A stretch of 64,000 nucleotides of DNA. Origin: Oceanobacillus halophilus (GTDB lineage: Bacteria; Bacillota; Bacilli; Bacillales; Amphibacillaceae). The position numbers and the translations under genes were made by a program. This document shows, piece by piece, positions 40,912 to 49,827 of the stretch. The notes beneath the pieces are model-generated. The model searched no databases. It had not been told where the DNA came from and worked only from the letters and a program-made list of their open reading frames with translations. Every line of letters begins with the position of its first letter. Positions within the stretch are counted from its first letter, which is position 1. Location: positions 1 through 64,000 of the forward strand of contig NZ_RBZP01000002.1 in assembly GCF_003628505.1 (NCBI RefSeq), read 5' to 3'.

Positions 40912-40943
40912 TCCATACACTCCTTTTAAACTTTTATATAACA

Positions 40944-40971
40944 GTTATTTGTTATTTGTTATTTGTTATAA
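40944..40971. repeat. Short 7-bp tandem repeat
   Basis: GTTATTT is repeated three times followed by GTTATAA, about 35 bp before the small zinc-ribbon gene. It directly abuts the TTATATAACA half-copy of the palindrome at 40789. Confidence 0.6.
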
Positions 40972-41102
40972 TACAGAGTTTATTCTATTTATCTGAAAAA
41001 TGCAACCCTTTTTTTAAAAATATTTGAAAAAAATTTTAGATTGTAAGAGAATAGGGATGGACAAAGTATTCGTAGATGTACTTTATATGGAGTTGACTAA
41101 AG

Positions 41103-42128
41103 TTGAAAAGATTTAGGTTCATTGGAAGCCGTATTGTAAAAACAGGGGTTTCCGTTTTTTTTACAGCATTAATTTGTAATTTAATAGGTTGGCCACCAGT
41201 TTTTGCCGTTATTACAGCAATTGTTACTGTGGAGCCTACTGTGTCTGATTCCATCAAAAAGGGGATCATTCGATTTCCAGCATCTGCAATTGGTTCCGCT
41301 TATGCTGTCTTATTTATTTCTTTATTCGGAAATTCTGCCATAACCTATACATTAGCTGCAGTGTTGACAATTACAACCTGTTACAAGTTGAACCTGCATG
41401 CAGGTTTACTCGTAGCAACTTTAACTGCTGTTGCAATGATAGAGGTTATTCACAGCAATTTTCTCGTTTCTTTTTTCATACGTTTAGGTACCACAACTAT
41501 TGGCCTCGGTGTTTCAACTATTGTAAATATGTTTATCTTACCACCCGATTACCGAAAAGATATAAGAAAACATGTACAGCATATTGCAAATCAAACAAGT
41601 ACTGTACTGGAAATACTTTTCCGAAATATACTAGAAAAGCAGGAGTTTGCAGCTGGAGAGAAAGAAATGCTTAGAAATTTGAAGAATGAGATTCTAAAAA
41701 CGGAGACGCTCAGTAGATTCCAGCGTGATGAGGCAAAATACCACCCGCTAGCCAAAAGCGAAAAGACTAAATTCTTGCATATTCAAGAACAACTAAATTG
41801 TTTACGATTAATACATGATCACATCGATAACCTTGTTTATACACCTTTAGAAAAACTAGCGTGGACAAAAGAAGAAAGAAATATTATCATAACTGCAGTT
41901 AAAGAACTGGCAATTATACTTCAAAACCCTTTAAGCTATGATGAAGAGAGGCAGCACAAGCAACAACATGAAATTATGGAGATATTCTGGGAAGATAATA
42001 AAGAGATAACAAAAAGTACCAAAGCACATCCCACAAAATTCCCGCCCGAATTAATCCTCTTGTATGAACTAATATCTATATATGAGCTTGTTGATCAATA
42101 TTTTAAAATCCAGGAAATGCAAAAATAG
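41103..42128 (+). CDS. Aromatic acid exporter (DUF939/FUSC-like) membrane protein
   Basis: 341 residues. The N-terminal half has four to six membrane segments (TGVSVFFTALICNLIGWPPVFAVITAIVTVEPTVSDS, the family signature, at 13-47). The C-terminal half (about 150-341) is a soluble helical domain. Related to YqjA/YgaE-type proteins, annotated as aromatic acid exporters by weak similarity; the substrate is unproven. The start codon is TTG with GGAG 10 nt upstream. Confidence 0.75.
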   Translation: MKRFRFIGSRIVKTGVSVFFTALICNLIGWPPVFAVITAIVTVEPTVSDSIKKGIIRFPASAIGSAYAVLFISLFGNSAITYTLAAVLTITTCYKLNLHAGLLVATLTAVAMIEVIHSNFLVSFFIRLGTTTIGLGVSTIVNMFILPPDYRKDIRKHVQHIANQTSTVLEILFRNILEKQEFAAGEKEMLRNLKNEILKTETLSRFQRDEAKYHPLAKSEKTKFLHIQEQLNCLRLIHDHIDNLVYTPLEKLAWTKEERNIIITAVKELAIILQNPLSYDEERQHKQQHEIMEIFWEDNKEITKSTKAHPTKFPPELILLYELISIYELVDQYFKIQEMQK

Positions 42129-42141
42129 TATAAAATTACAG

Positions 42142-42182
42142 ATAGTGAGTGGTACTCGCTTTTCAAAGTACCCCCCACTATT
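42142..42182. terminator. Imperfect hairpin between convergent genes
   Basis: ATAGTG-GGTAC and GTACC-CACTAT arms with mismatches, running into the liaR stop codon. It may terminate both the DUF939 gene and the lia operon. Confidence 0.5.
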
Positions 42183-42810
42183 CTACTAACCCGTGTTTAA
42201 ATGCATAGATTACAGCTTGCGTTCTATCCTGCACTTCAAGCTTTCCTAATATGTTGCTGACATGAACTTTCACCGTTTTCAGTGCTATAAATAATTCATC
42301 GGCAATTTCCTGATTAGATTTCCCCTGTGCAATTTGTAAAAGAATCTCCATTTCTCTTTCTGTTAACTGTTGATATAATTCCACCTCGGGTTTTTTCCTC
42401 ATTTTTGACATAATTTTCCCGGTAACTTCAGGTTCAAGGACAGGTTGACCGTTAAATGTCGAACGTATTGCCTTAGCAATTTCCTCTGCTTTAGAAGTCT
42501 TTAGCATGTAACTAGTTGCACCAGCTTCTAATGCAGGATAAACTTTTTCATCATCTAAGAAGCTTGTTACTATAATAATTTTCGCTTCTGGCCATTGACT
42601 TATAATCTGCTTCGTAGCTTCAATACCATCCATTTCTTTCATGACAAGATCCATCAGTATAATATCTGGCTTTAATTCTAAGGCAAACTTAACTGCTGGT
42701 GCGCCATCATCGGCTTCTGCTACCACCTCAATATCCGATTGTGCAGAAAGATAAGACGAAACACCGATTCGAACCATTTCATGATCATCCGCAAACAATA
42801 CTCTAATCAT
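42178..42810 (-). CDS. liaR: Cell-envelope stress response regulator LiaR
   Basis: 210-residue NarL/FixJ-type regulator. The receiver domain has phospho-acceptor D54 (ILMDLVM) and the C-terminal LuxR-type helix-turn-helix has [22 protein letters not shown]. The ATG at 42810 ([13 protein letters not shown]) is preferred over 42822, which is fused to the RBS. It activates liaIH under cell-wall antibiotic stress. It overlaps liaS. Confidence 0.92.
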   Translation of the reverse strand: MIRVLFADDHEMVRIGVSSYLSAQSDIEVVAEADDGAPAVKFALELKPDIILMDLVMKEMDGIEATKQIISQWPEAKIIIVTSFLDDEKVYPALEAGATSYMLKTSKAEEIAKAIRSTFNGQPVLEPEVTGKIMSKMRKKPEVELYQQLTEREMEILLQIAQGKSNQEIADELFIALKTVKVHVSNILGKLEVQDRTQAVIYAFKHGLVE

Positions 42811-43846
42811 CCCTTTTACCATCCTTTCCTAATACAGGTACTTTAACTTCTAATCTGGTACCCTCTTTAGGTAAACTAATTATTTTAAATGTACCACCAA
42901 TTTCATACGCTCGCTCGCGCATATTGGAAAGTCCATAGGAACCAGTTTTCACTTTTTTCATATCAAAACCCACACCATTATCGACAACACGTAAAATAAT
43001 CGTTTCATCCCGTTCGATTAACATCACTTGAAGTGTAGTTGCTTTTGCATGACGTAATGTATTAGACAGAGATTCCTGTAGAATACGAAATAGCTGATCT
43101 TCTACACCTTTATCAATCGAGAATTCTTCTACTTTTTGTATAATCTCCATTGGAACTTTCTGTGTAAGTTCATAGAGTAATTCTGCTATTCCTTCCTGCA
43201 ATGACTTACCCTTTAAAGCAACAGGTCGTAAATGCAAAAGTAATGCACGCATTTCCAATTGGGACTGGTGTATCATTTTTTCAACCATTTTCAGTTGTTT
43301 CTGGTTGGGGTTATCTTTGGGTGAATTTGCTTCTGTAATAGCTGACATCATCATGGATGCTGCAAATAATTGCTGACTAACTGAATCGTGCAATTCCCTT
43401 GCCAATCGATTTCGTTCCTGCTCAACAATTTCCTGAAGGCTCTTCTCCCTCTCTTCCGCTCGCTCGGTTGCTAAGCGCTGGGATAATTCAGCCTGTTTAT
43501 TTAATTTATTCTGTAACTCTTGAATTCGCTGGAGAATACCTTCCAATTCTCGATAATTTTCCTCATCAGCAGATAGTTTTTGCCCCTTTACTATCTCCCC
43601 TAATTTACGATCAATATGATAAATTCGCTGTTTCCAGTAAATACCGATAGAAAAACCAACTACGATACCGATCGCAATCACTATACCAAGCATCCAAATA
43701 AGATAGGAAACATTTCCAAACTCTTGTTTCCAAATCATTGTCCAATCACTAAGTGGAAAAAATAAAAAAGTAATCCCAAGAAGCATCAATGCAAGTATGA
43801 TAGAAAACATAACGGATGTAAGTACATGCCGAAGTAAGATATTCAT
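42803..43846 (-). CDS. liaS: Sensor histidine kinase LiaS
   Basis: 347-residue intramembrane-sensing kinase with two N-terminal membrane segments (about 11-30 and 49-70) and a very short extracellular loop, a HAMP-like linker, the HisKA_3 box with phospho-acceptor H153 ([14 protein letters not shown]) and a HATPase domain ([20 protein letters not shown]). It lies between liaF and liaR, overlapping both. Confidence 0.92.
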   Translation of the reverse strand: MNILLRHVLTSVMFSIILALMLLGITFLFFPLSDWTMIWKQEFGNVSYLIWMLGIVIAIGIVVGFSIGIYWKQRIYHIDRKLGEIVKGQKLSADEENYRELEGILQRIQELQNKLNKQAELSQRLATERAEEREKSLQEIVEQERNRLARELHDSVSQQLFAASMMMSAITEANSPKDNPNQKQLKMVEKMIHQSQLEMRALLLHLRPVALKGKSLQEGIAELLYELTQKVPMEIIQKVEEFSIDKGVEDQLFRILQESLSNTLRHAKATTLQVMLIERDETIILRVVDNGVGFDMKKVKTGSYGLSNMRERAYEIGGTFKIISLPKEGTRLEVKVPVLGKDGKRDD

Positions 43847-44571
43847 ATCCGCTTCACCTCAATATCGCCCGAAAATACAGAGGTGATTATCTTCACTCTC
43901 GGAAAGGAAGTATCATATTTTTCTGTTTGGTACAACAAGGATTTATTCATCAATTTCCAATGGTGCTTTCCGAAGATGTGGGCTCTTCCAAAAACTGAAC
44001 TATGATGAATGCTGACCTCCACTTCATAAGGTACATAAACCTCAATTTTCCCCATAAAATGTCGAATCGATATAACTGCAGTATCATTGGGTAATACCGT
44101 ATTACTTAAATCGATTATTTTATTCCCAAATAAACCATGAATATTAACATCCCGCCAGCCATATGCTGTCTCACCTGTTTGCTGATCTTCAAACCATCGA
44201 TGATCAAATAATGGTTCCATCTCCATCATTATTTCTTGATTAACCTCTGAACCAGGAAGGGAAGGTGAAAGATATTCTTCTTCCTTTTTCTTTTTTGAGT
44301 AATCAATAACAAAGAGGACCAGTGCTGCTACAATGAGGAATCGAACAGCCAAAACATTTAAGACAGAAAAAATAAAACTAATCAGGAAAATCCAAAATAG
44401 GATTTTCCCCCATAGTTTTTGAAAATTTTTCCATCCAATATACACAAATACAGACGAAATTAATACTTGAATTAACGAACCACCGTAAAAGAAAATAATT
44501 TCAAAGATTAGGAGGATAACGCCAATGATCAATATCCAGTTAAATGTATCTGTCTGAAATCGCTTGAACAT
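43843..44571 (-). CDS. liaF: LiaF, inhibitor of the LiaRS system
   Basis: 242-residue membrane protein with about four N-terminal membrane segments (to about 90) and a C-terminal soluble beta-rich domain (DUF2154-like, about 125-242). LiaF holds LiaS inactive without stress. It overlaps liaS by 4 bp. In B. subtilis liaG lies between liaH and liaF; here the position is occupied by repeat copy 5. Confidence 0.9.
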   Translation of the reverse strand: MFKRFQTDTFNWILIIGVILLIFEIIFFYGGSLIQVLISSVFVYIGWKNFQKLWGKILFWIFLISFIFSVLNVLAVRFLIVAALVLFVIDYSKKKKEEEYLSPSLPGSEVNQEIMMEMEPLFDHRWFEDQQTGETAYGWRDVNIHGLFGNKIIDLSNTVLPNDTAVISIRHFMGKIEVYVPYEVEVSIHHSSVFGRAHIFGKHHWKLMNKSLLYQTEKYDTSFPRVKIITSVFSGDIEVKRI

Positions 44572-44634
44572 AAATTACCCTCCCTTTATCATGTAAGGCT
44601 TTTTACTAAAAGATTGTTGCTTTTTAACACATTT

Positions 44635-44771
44635 TATATAGACTGTTGATAACTTTAATTAAGAATACTGCTATATATCCGCTACGGAAGGCAACTGCCC
44701 GGAGCGGAAATCAACAACGCACTTATTGGAGTAAAGTAACAAAAAAATATTGAATCAAGTATTTCTATCAA
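44635..44771. repeat. Dispersed MITE-like repeat, copy 5 (deletion derivative)
   Basis: About 135 bp. The left end is GACTGTTGATAACTTTAATT. A short GC-rich core follows, CCGCTACGGAAGGCAACTGC then GGAGCGGAAATCAACAACGC, and then a decayed right end (TGAATCAAGTATTTCTATCA). The core joins pieces from the two sides of longer copies, so most of the interior is deleted. It lies between liaH and liaF. Confidence 0.7.
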
Positions 44772-44877
44772 ATGTACAACTTCAAAAAGCAACAAATAAT
44801 ACGAAAAGAGCCTTATGTAAATACAGACGCTAATCACGCCTGTATTATATCATGATTATTTATATTTCTGCACTTGA

Positions 44878-45516
44878 TTATGACTCGATGTTTTCTTTTT
44901 CGTTTAGTTGCTTTTCCAATTTCGCAATCTTGCTGTCAAATGTGCTACGGTAGTATGAACTGTTCACTTTATACTCTAAACCTTCAATGTAACGTTCCAT
45001 CTCAGCAAACTTAGAAAAAGGCTTATCTGCCACTTCATCCATTACACGATTTACCTGATGATTGGCGTGGGCGATATTTTCACGGCCCATTAGTTCCATT
45101 CTTCTAAGATGCATGTCCTTTAATCGATGCTTCATTTCTTCATATTTTTGTTCAAGATTCTCAAGCTGTTCCAATGCTTCCTTACGAGATACTTCCATAC
45201 GATTTGCGCGCCCTTGATATTCTTCATGCTCTTTCATTGCAAACTGATAAAGTTCTTCTTCTCCAGCTTTTTCAGCCACTTTTGCTTGTTTCAACCGTTT
45301 GTCAGCAGAATCTTGGGCTTTCAGTTGTTCTTTCGTAAATTCATCCTTTAGCTTATACTGACGTTCAATAAGTCTGCGTACCTTCTCTTTTTCCTGTTCC
45401 GCTTGTCTTAAATACTGATTTAATGCTTTGATTGGATTCTTTTGTTCCTTCTTATCTAAAACATCATGTAAATCTGCCTCAATGGAATCTTTCATACGAG
45501 TAAAAATATTTGCCAT
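44878..45516 (-). CDS. liaH: PspA/IM30-family protein LiaH
   Basis: 212-residue phage-shock-protein homologue, almost entirely coiled coil (about 20-150 and 160-210). It begins MANIFTRMKDSIEADLHDVL, the PspA-family amphipathic N-terminus. LiaH forms large oligomers that protect a damaged membrane, recruited by LiaI. GGAG precedes the ATG. It lies 21 bp after liaI. Confidence 0.92.
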   Translation of the reverse strand: MANIFTRMKDSIEADLHDVLDKKEQKNPIKALNQYLRQAEQEKEKVRRLIERQYKLKDEFTKEQLKAQDSADKRLKQAKVAEKAGEEELYQFAMKEHEEYQGRANRMEVSRKEALEQLENLEQKYEEMKHRLKDMHLRRMELMGRENIAHANHQVNRVMDEVADKPFSKFAEMERYIEGLEYKVNSSYYRSTFDSKIAKLEKQLNEKENIES

Positions 45517-45537
45517 TATAATCCGCTCCTTTAAATT

Positions 45538-45888
45538 TTATTTGTTAAGTTCTGCCCATTCACGCTCGAAGTTTGTAAATGGATCGTCATCTTCCATTAC
45601 ATGTACCATTGGGTCATCTTCCTTATTCCAGTTCTTGTAAATGAGGTAAAGTGCATATGCTGCAGCTAAACCAATCACGGCATATATATTGGAAAATGCG
45701 ATACTTGCAATGAATAGGCCAAGAATTATCCAGCCAACTTTTCCAGCTGTCGAATCACTCCTTACAAACTTTTTGAAAATGACATATAGCAACCATAAGC
45801 TAAGTCCTAGTAAAACCATTGGACCAAGGTTAGCTAATAAAATAATTAAGGCTACAAGGCCTCCAACAAATAACATAAACTTTTTCAT
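45538..45888 (-). CDS. liaI: LiaI, membrane anchor for LiaH
   Basis: 116 residues from the ATG at 45888, chosen because GAAAGGAG lies 7-8 nt upstream (the frame is open to 45945). It has three or so hydrophobic segments up to residue 85 and an acidic tail (EDDPMVHVMEDDDPFTNF). LiaI recruits LiaH to the membrane in B. subtilis. It is the first gene of the stress-inducible liaIH unit. Confidence 0.85.
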   Translation of the reverse strand: MKKFMLFVGGLVALIILLANLGPMVLLGLSLWLLYVIFKKFVRSDSTAGKVGWIILGLFIASIAFSNIYAVIGLAAAYALYLIYKNWNKEDDPMVHVMEDDDPFTNFEREWAELNK

Positions 45889-45918
45889 GTTACTCACTCC
45901 TTTCTTTATCTTGATTCC

Positions 45919-45986
45919 ATCATACCGAGAATTTTTGATTTTCATAATGAGCCTGAGAAATATTTCACGATAGGTCTTAAGGCTTA
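45919..45986 (-). promoter_or_regulatory. liaI promoter with candidate LiaR site
   Basis: TATGAT (45924-45919, minus strand) is a good -10, but no -35 is visible 16-18 nt upstream, as expected for an activator-dependent promoter. TAAGCCTTAAGACCTA (45986-45971), at about -60 to -74, is a possible LiaR-binding region; GAAATATTTC (45957-45966) is another palindrome. Confidence 0.4.
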
Positions 45987-46046
45987 ATGGAGCTAATCCC
46001 TATGTTATGAGTGAAAGTGAGGGTGTTGAACGAACATAAAGAACAA

Positions 46047-46081
46047 AAAAACGCTTAGATTGAGAACAATCAAAGCGTTTT
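46047..46081. terminator. Terminator upstream of the lia operon
   Basis: AAAACGCTT-GATTG / CAATC-AAGCGTTTT stem of about 14 bp with one mismatch and a 4-nt loop. It lies 105 bp after the DedA gene end and would insulate liaI from it. Confidence 0.8.
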
Positions 46082-46185
46082 AAGATGGTCACAAGGTTAA
46101 GTGGGCACTTTGGCCATTAATTTATTAAAGTATTAATGTCGGATGTGATACCAGAACCCAAGAGCGGACGAGGAACCGTTAACTT

Positions 46186-46800
46186 CTACTTTCTCTTTTT
46201 CTTTTTCTTTCTAACATACCAAACAATAAATACAACAAATAATATGCCTAATATAACTTCAACAACACTCGAATACACATCCATATATTCTAAAACAGCT
46301 TCCCAATTCTCTCCAAGCACTACGCCTATCATTATAAGAACAATATTCCAAATTAATGTACCAATCGTAGTAAATACCAAGAATAGGATAAAATTCATAT
46401 TTGACATGCCAGCAGGAATGGAAATAAGGCTTCTGACCACAGGAACCATTCTACAGAATAATACTGTCCAATATCCATATTGATCAAACCAAGCATCTGC
46501 TCGATGTATATCTTCTTTTTTCACTCTCAAAATATATCCCCATTTATCTACTATTTTCTCCATTTGCTCAACATCAATCATTGTACCAAGTCCGAATAAG
46601 ATAATGGCTCCAATGATGGAACCTGCTGTTGCCACGATGACGACTCCAATGACATGCAAATCCGAATTAATTGTCAGAAATCCTCCAAATGGAAGGACAA
46701 TTTCAGACGGAATTGGGGGAAATAAATTTTCTAAAGCCATCATTAAGAAGACACCTATATAGCCAAACTGTTCCATCATTTCTATAATCCATTCCTGCAT
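46186..46800 (-). CDS. DedA-family membrane protein
   Basis: 204 residues from the ATG at 46800, which has AAGGAGGG 8 nt upstream (the frame is open to 46860). It shows the DedA/SNARE-associated motifs ENLFPPIPSE (near 25-35), GSIIGAIILFGLG and FCRMVPVVRSLISIPAGMSNM (near 115-135). DedA proteins are lipid scramblases/flippases linked to undecaprenyl phosphate or phospholipid recycling and envelope stress. A lysine-rich tail ends the protein. Confidence 0.87.
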   Translation of the reverse strand: MQEWIIEMMEQFGYIGVFLMMALENLFPPIPSEIVLPFGGFLTINSDLHVIGVVIVATAGSIIGAIILFGLGTMIDVEQMEKIVDKWGYILRVKKEDIHRADAWFDQYGYWTVLFCRMVPVVRSLISIPAGMSNMNFILFLVFTTIGTLIWNIVLIMIGVVLGENWEAVLEYMDVYSSVVEVILGILFVVFIVWYVRKKKKKRK

Positions 46801-46925
46801 AGCTTGTCCCTCCTTGTTACAAAGCTCACTGCCGTTACATAATATATTATCAGTTTCCATTTATTATGAACCACAGAAAAAAGAAAGCTGCCTTCTTATC
46901 TCAAAGCTGCTTTCCCTCTATTAAG

Positions 46926-47918
46926 TCACAACAAGCCAAACTCTTGCGCAAGTAATTCATAGGATTTCTTTCTTGCCTCATAACTGTGCGTTATTGTTAA
47001 TATCATTAACTCATCTACTTGATACGCTTTCCCCAGTTTTTCCAATTGTTTACGAACTTCTCTAGGATCTCCGATAATTTGATGCTGTCTCATTTTTTCG
47101 AGCTTCCCTTTTTCTTCCTCAGTATAGGAATAGTTAAGTGCATCTTTCACAGAAGGTACGCCAGTTTTACCTTCCCCTTTATCCTGCAAAATTTTCCAAA
47201 ACAAATGACTCATCGCTAACTTTTCAGCTTCTTCTTTCGTTTCAGCGCACACAACAGAAACCGTAACAAAAGCTTTTGCTCCTGTTCTACCAGTGTAATT
47301 TTCATAATAACTTTTCACGATTTCCGGTCCATTCTGATTACTCATAAAATGACCAAACACATATGGCAAACCTTTTTCGGCTGCCAGAATAGCACTTTTT
47401 TCGCTTGTCCCTAACAACCAAGGAACTGGTGCAAAATCAGGAACAGGAGTTGGTGATACCTTCGAGAACATGTGATCTTCTGGAAAATCCTTATGTAAAA
47501 AATGCACAAGATCATCGATTAGTTCTGGATAATTTCGTACCTTTTCTAAAAAGTTCCCCGCAAGCGCAATAGATGTTTCTGCTGATCCCCCAGGTGCTCT
47601 TCCTATACCTAAGTCTATCCTATCAGGATAGAGAGTTGCCAGCTCATTGTAACGCTCTGCAACGTTATAGGGTTTATAGTTAGGAAGCAGCACTGCTCCT
47701 GATCCAATACGAATATTTCTTGTCTGTAAACCGATAATGCCAAGCAATATGTCTGGTGCAGGCGATGCTAAACCATCTAAATCATGATGTTCTGCTACCC
47801 AATAACGAGTAAAACTGAGTTTATCAGCAAGTTTTGCAAGTTCTATAGTAGCTTCCAATGCTTCTTTAGGTGTTTTCCCGTTCGATATCGGAGCTTGATC
47901 TAAAATACTAAGTTTCAC
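46926..47918 (-). CDS. Luciferase-like (LLM) flavin-dependent monooxygenase
   Basis: 330-residue bacterial-luciferase-family TIM barrel of the MsnO8 type. Conserved pieces are ILDQAPI at the N-terminus, RYWVAEHH (near 40) and SGAVLLPNYKPYNVAERYNELATLYPDRIDLGIGRAPGG (near 80-112). It probably uses FMNH2 or F420-like flavin; its substrate is unknown. It is a single gene without a reductase beside it, unlike the gene at 53716. Confidence 0.8.
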   Translation of the reverse strand: MKLSILDQAPISNGKTPKEALEATIELAKLADKLSFTRYWVAEHHDLDGLASPAPDILLGIIGLQTRNIRIGSGAVLLPNYKPYNVAERYNELATLYPDRIDLGIGRAPGGSAETSIALAGNFLEKVRNYPELIDDLVHFLHKDFPEDHMFSKVSPTPVPDFAPVPWLLGTSEKSAILAAEKGLPYVFGHFMSNQNGPEIVKSYYENYTGRTGAKAFVTVSVVCAETKEEAEKLAMSHLFWKILQDKGEGKTGVPSVKDALNYSYTEEEKGKLEKMRQHQIIGDPREVRKQLEKLGKAYQVDELMILTITHSYEARKKSYELLAQEFGLL

Positions 47919-47945
47919 TTCATATCACTTCCTTCTGGTTATATA

Positions 47946-47969
47946 AAAAGAACCTACCAAAACTGGTAA
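47946..47969 (-). terminator. Terminator of the M42 peptidase gene
   Basis: CTTACCA / TGGTAGG stem with a short loop, followed on the minus strand by TTCTTTTTATA, 12 bp after the stop codon. Confidence 0.65.
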
Positions 47970-47980
47970 GTCCATTAACA

Positions 47981-49036
47981 TTAGATAGTAACCATCTTAG
48001 ATTGAACATAATGATAGAGCAAATTCTCTGTATGTTCCAGAGATTCCTCATGCGTGCGTTCAAATGCATGAGAAGAATCAATTCCTGGGCCGACTAATCC
48101 ATGAACAATATCATGCCCCGAACGAATGGCAGCAGAAGCATCTGAACCGTAATATGGATAGATATCTAGCTTATAGCCAATACTATTTTTTTCAGCAATT
48201 TCAACAAGGTTTTTCCGCAATTCAAAATGATATGGCCCACTAGCATCTTTCACGCAAATAGAAACCGTGTACTCATCGGTGGATTGTCCATCCCCCATTG
48301 CGCCCATATCCACTGCTAAATATTCTACCGTTTCCGGGGTTATGTTAGAGTTACCTCCATAGCCAATTTCCTCGTTATTGGAAATGAGAAAATGAGTTGT
48401 ATATGGTAAGGTCAGATTCTCTTCCTTGATACGTTTAATAAGCTGCAGAAGAATACCAACACTAGCTTTATCATCCAGATGACGAGATTTAATGAAACCA
48501 TTGTCCGTTAACTCTACACGTGGATCAAAGGAAACAAAATCTCCAACTTCGATTCCTAATTTACGAATGTCATCCGCATTTTTTACTTTTGCATCAATAC
48601 GAACTTCCATATTTTCTTGGTTTCGTTTCGCATCCCCTGCATCTTTATAAACATGTACGGAAGTTTGACGCATCAAAATCGTTCCAGTAAAGGTTTTTCC
48701 GCTTGTTGTATGTATTTCGCAGTACTCTCCTTCAATCGAGTTATACCGGAACCCTCCGATTAAGTCTAGACGAAGGCGCCCATTGCTTTTTACTTCCTTC
48801 ACCATGGCACCTAATGTATCTACATGCGCTGTCAGCATTCGGTGTTGATCCTTATTTTCGCCTGGTAACGTCGCAATCAAACCACCTTTACGATTGCGTT
48901 TTGTTTCCACATTTCGTTCTTGTAAAAAGTCATCTACAAATTGAATTACTTTTCCAGTATTCCCGGATGGGCTTGGAATAGATACTAGTTGTTTAATTAA
49001 TTCTTTTGTTTCTTTTACATTCGGATAAATACTCAA
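47981..49036 (-). CDS. M42-family metallopeptidase
   Basis: 351-residue cytoplasmic zinc aminopeptidase/endoglucanase-like peptidase. Metal ligands are seen in TAHVDTLGAMV (H70, D72 region), RHLDDKASVG (near 180), the catalytic SNNEEIGYGG (near 213), VDMGAMGDG (near 237) and IDSSHAFERTH (near 325). M42 enzymes form dodecameric shells that trim peptides. No closely linked partner. Confidence 0.87.
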   Translation of the reverse strand: MSIYPNVKETKELIKQLVSIPSPSGNTGKVIQFVDDFLQERNVETKRNRKGGLIATLPGENKDQHRMLTAHVDTLGAMVKEVKSNGRLRLDLIGGFRYNSIEGEYCEIHTTSGKTFTGTILMRQTSVHVYKDAGDAKRNQENMEVRIDAKVKNADDIRKLGIEVGDFVSFDPRVELTDNGFIKSRHLDDKASVGILLQLIKRIKEENLTLPYTTHFLISNNEEIGYGGNSNITPETVEYLAVDMGAMGDGQSTDEYTVSICVKDASGPYHFELRKNLVEIAEKNSIGYKLDIYPYYGSDASAAIRSGHDIVHGLVGPGIDSSHAFERTHEESLEHTENLLYHYVQSKMVTI

Positions 49037-49106
49037 ATTCTTACCCCTCTCTAGTGAATTCTTACTAATTTTATCTCTAATTGTTTACACAAACAACTAT
49101 ACCGCT

Positions 49107-49691
49107 CTACTTTTCATTTGATGATGGAGGATTATCCGCAATTTCATCCACTATTTTCTCTGCAGCTTTTCGATATAAATTACCCATATGAGTAAAGGAA
49201 GCAATTAAAAGTAACTGTTCCATATATTGATTATCTTCATCATCAGGTACCTCTGCAGCTACTTCTTGATTAATTTGTAAGACATTTTCTGCAAAATGTT
49301 CCACATTCCTCTTACTTAGGGTTTCATAGCTTTTATATAAATTTTCCAGTTCAAATTCTTCTTCCACAACTTTTGAATTCAGCCTCGTTAGTGACTTCTT
49401 AATATCGTTTATCGATAAAGCACTCTTTAATTGATAAATCAAACTAATCAGCATGATATGTTCTTTTGTATATCTCTTGTTCTTTACAGGGAAAAATAAC
49501 TTCCCTTTTGCATAGTTATTAATCATTGTCTTAGTCAATACTTTGTCATGTTCATTACGCTTGGTTGATTCATATTTACTTTCAAATAGCTGAATTACTT
49601 GATCCATATATAAATCAATCTCAGGAATGTCTTCGGTTGTTAAGTTTGTATCTAGATTCAATTCCTTTATTAATTCTCGAATGTTCTCCAT
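49107..49691 (-). CDS. DUF1836 protein, MerR-like regulator
   Basis: 194 residues of the DUF1836 family. The first 115 residues hold a MerR-like helix-turn-helix (LTKTMINNYAKGKLFFPVKNKRYTKEHIMLISLIYQLK, near 52-90). The rest is helical, with an acidic tail. It is divergent from the hemolysin III gene across 136 bp containing a strong promoter and two palindromes, so it may regulate that gene and itself. Function otherwise unknown. Confidence 0.75.
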   Translation of the reverse strand: MENIRELIKELNLDTNLTTEDIPEIDLYMDQVIQLFESKYESTKRNEHDKVLTKTMINNYAKGKLFFPVKNKRYTKEHIMLISLIYQLKSALSINDIKKSLTRLNSKVVEEEFELENLYKSYETLSKRNVEHFAENVLQINQEVAAEVPDDEDNQYMEQLLLIASFTHMGNLYRKAAEKIVDEIADNPPSSNEK

Positions 49692-49750
49692 TATAAAAAC
49701 TCCAATTATATTTTTCTCTATTATACGATATAGCGCATCTCAAGTAAATG

Positions 49751-49801
49751 TTGACTACATATCAACATACATGTATGATTGTTATATAGTTTCTGAAACT
49801 A
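49751..49801 (+). promoter_or_regulatory. Hemolysin III promoter with two palindromes
   Basis: TTGACT (49751-49756), 17-nt spacer and TATGAT (49774-49779). CATACATGTATG (49766-49777) overlaps the -10. TAGTTTC-T-GAAACTA (49787-49801) is a perfect 7-1-7 repeat right at the expected start. Both fit operator positions. Confidence 0.7.
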
Positions 49802-49827
49802 CATGACGAAGTAAAGGGTGATTAATT

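Noticed and set aside
41036-41269. Minus-strand short gene overlapping the DUF939 start
   Set aside because: It is antisense to the conserved membrane segment of the real gene and has no RBS.
44572-44877. A degraded liaG gene
   Set aside because: No frame with LiaG-like features was found; the space is repeat sequence and AT-rich DNA.
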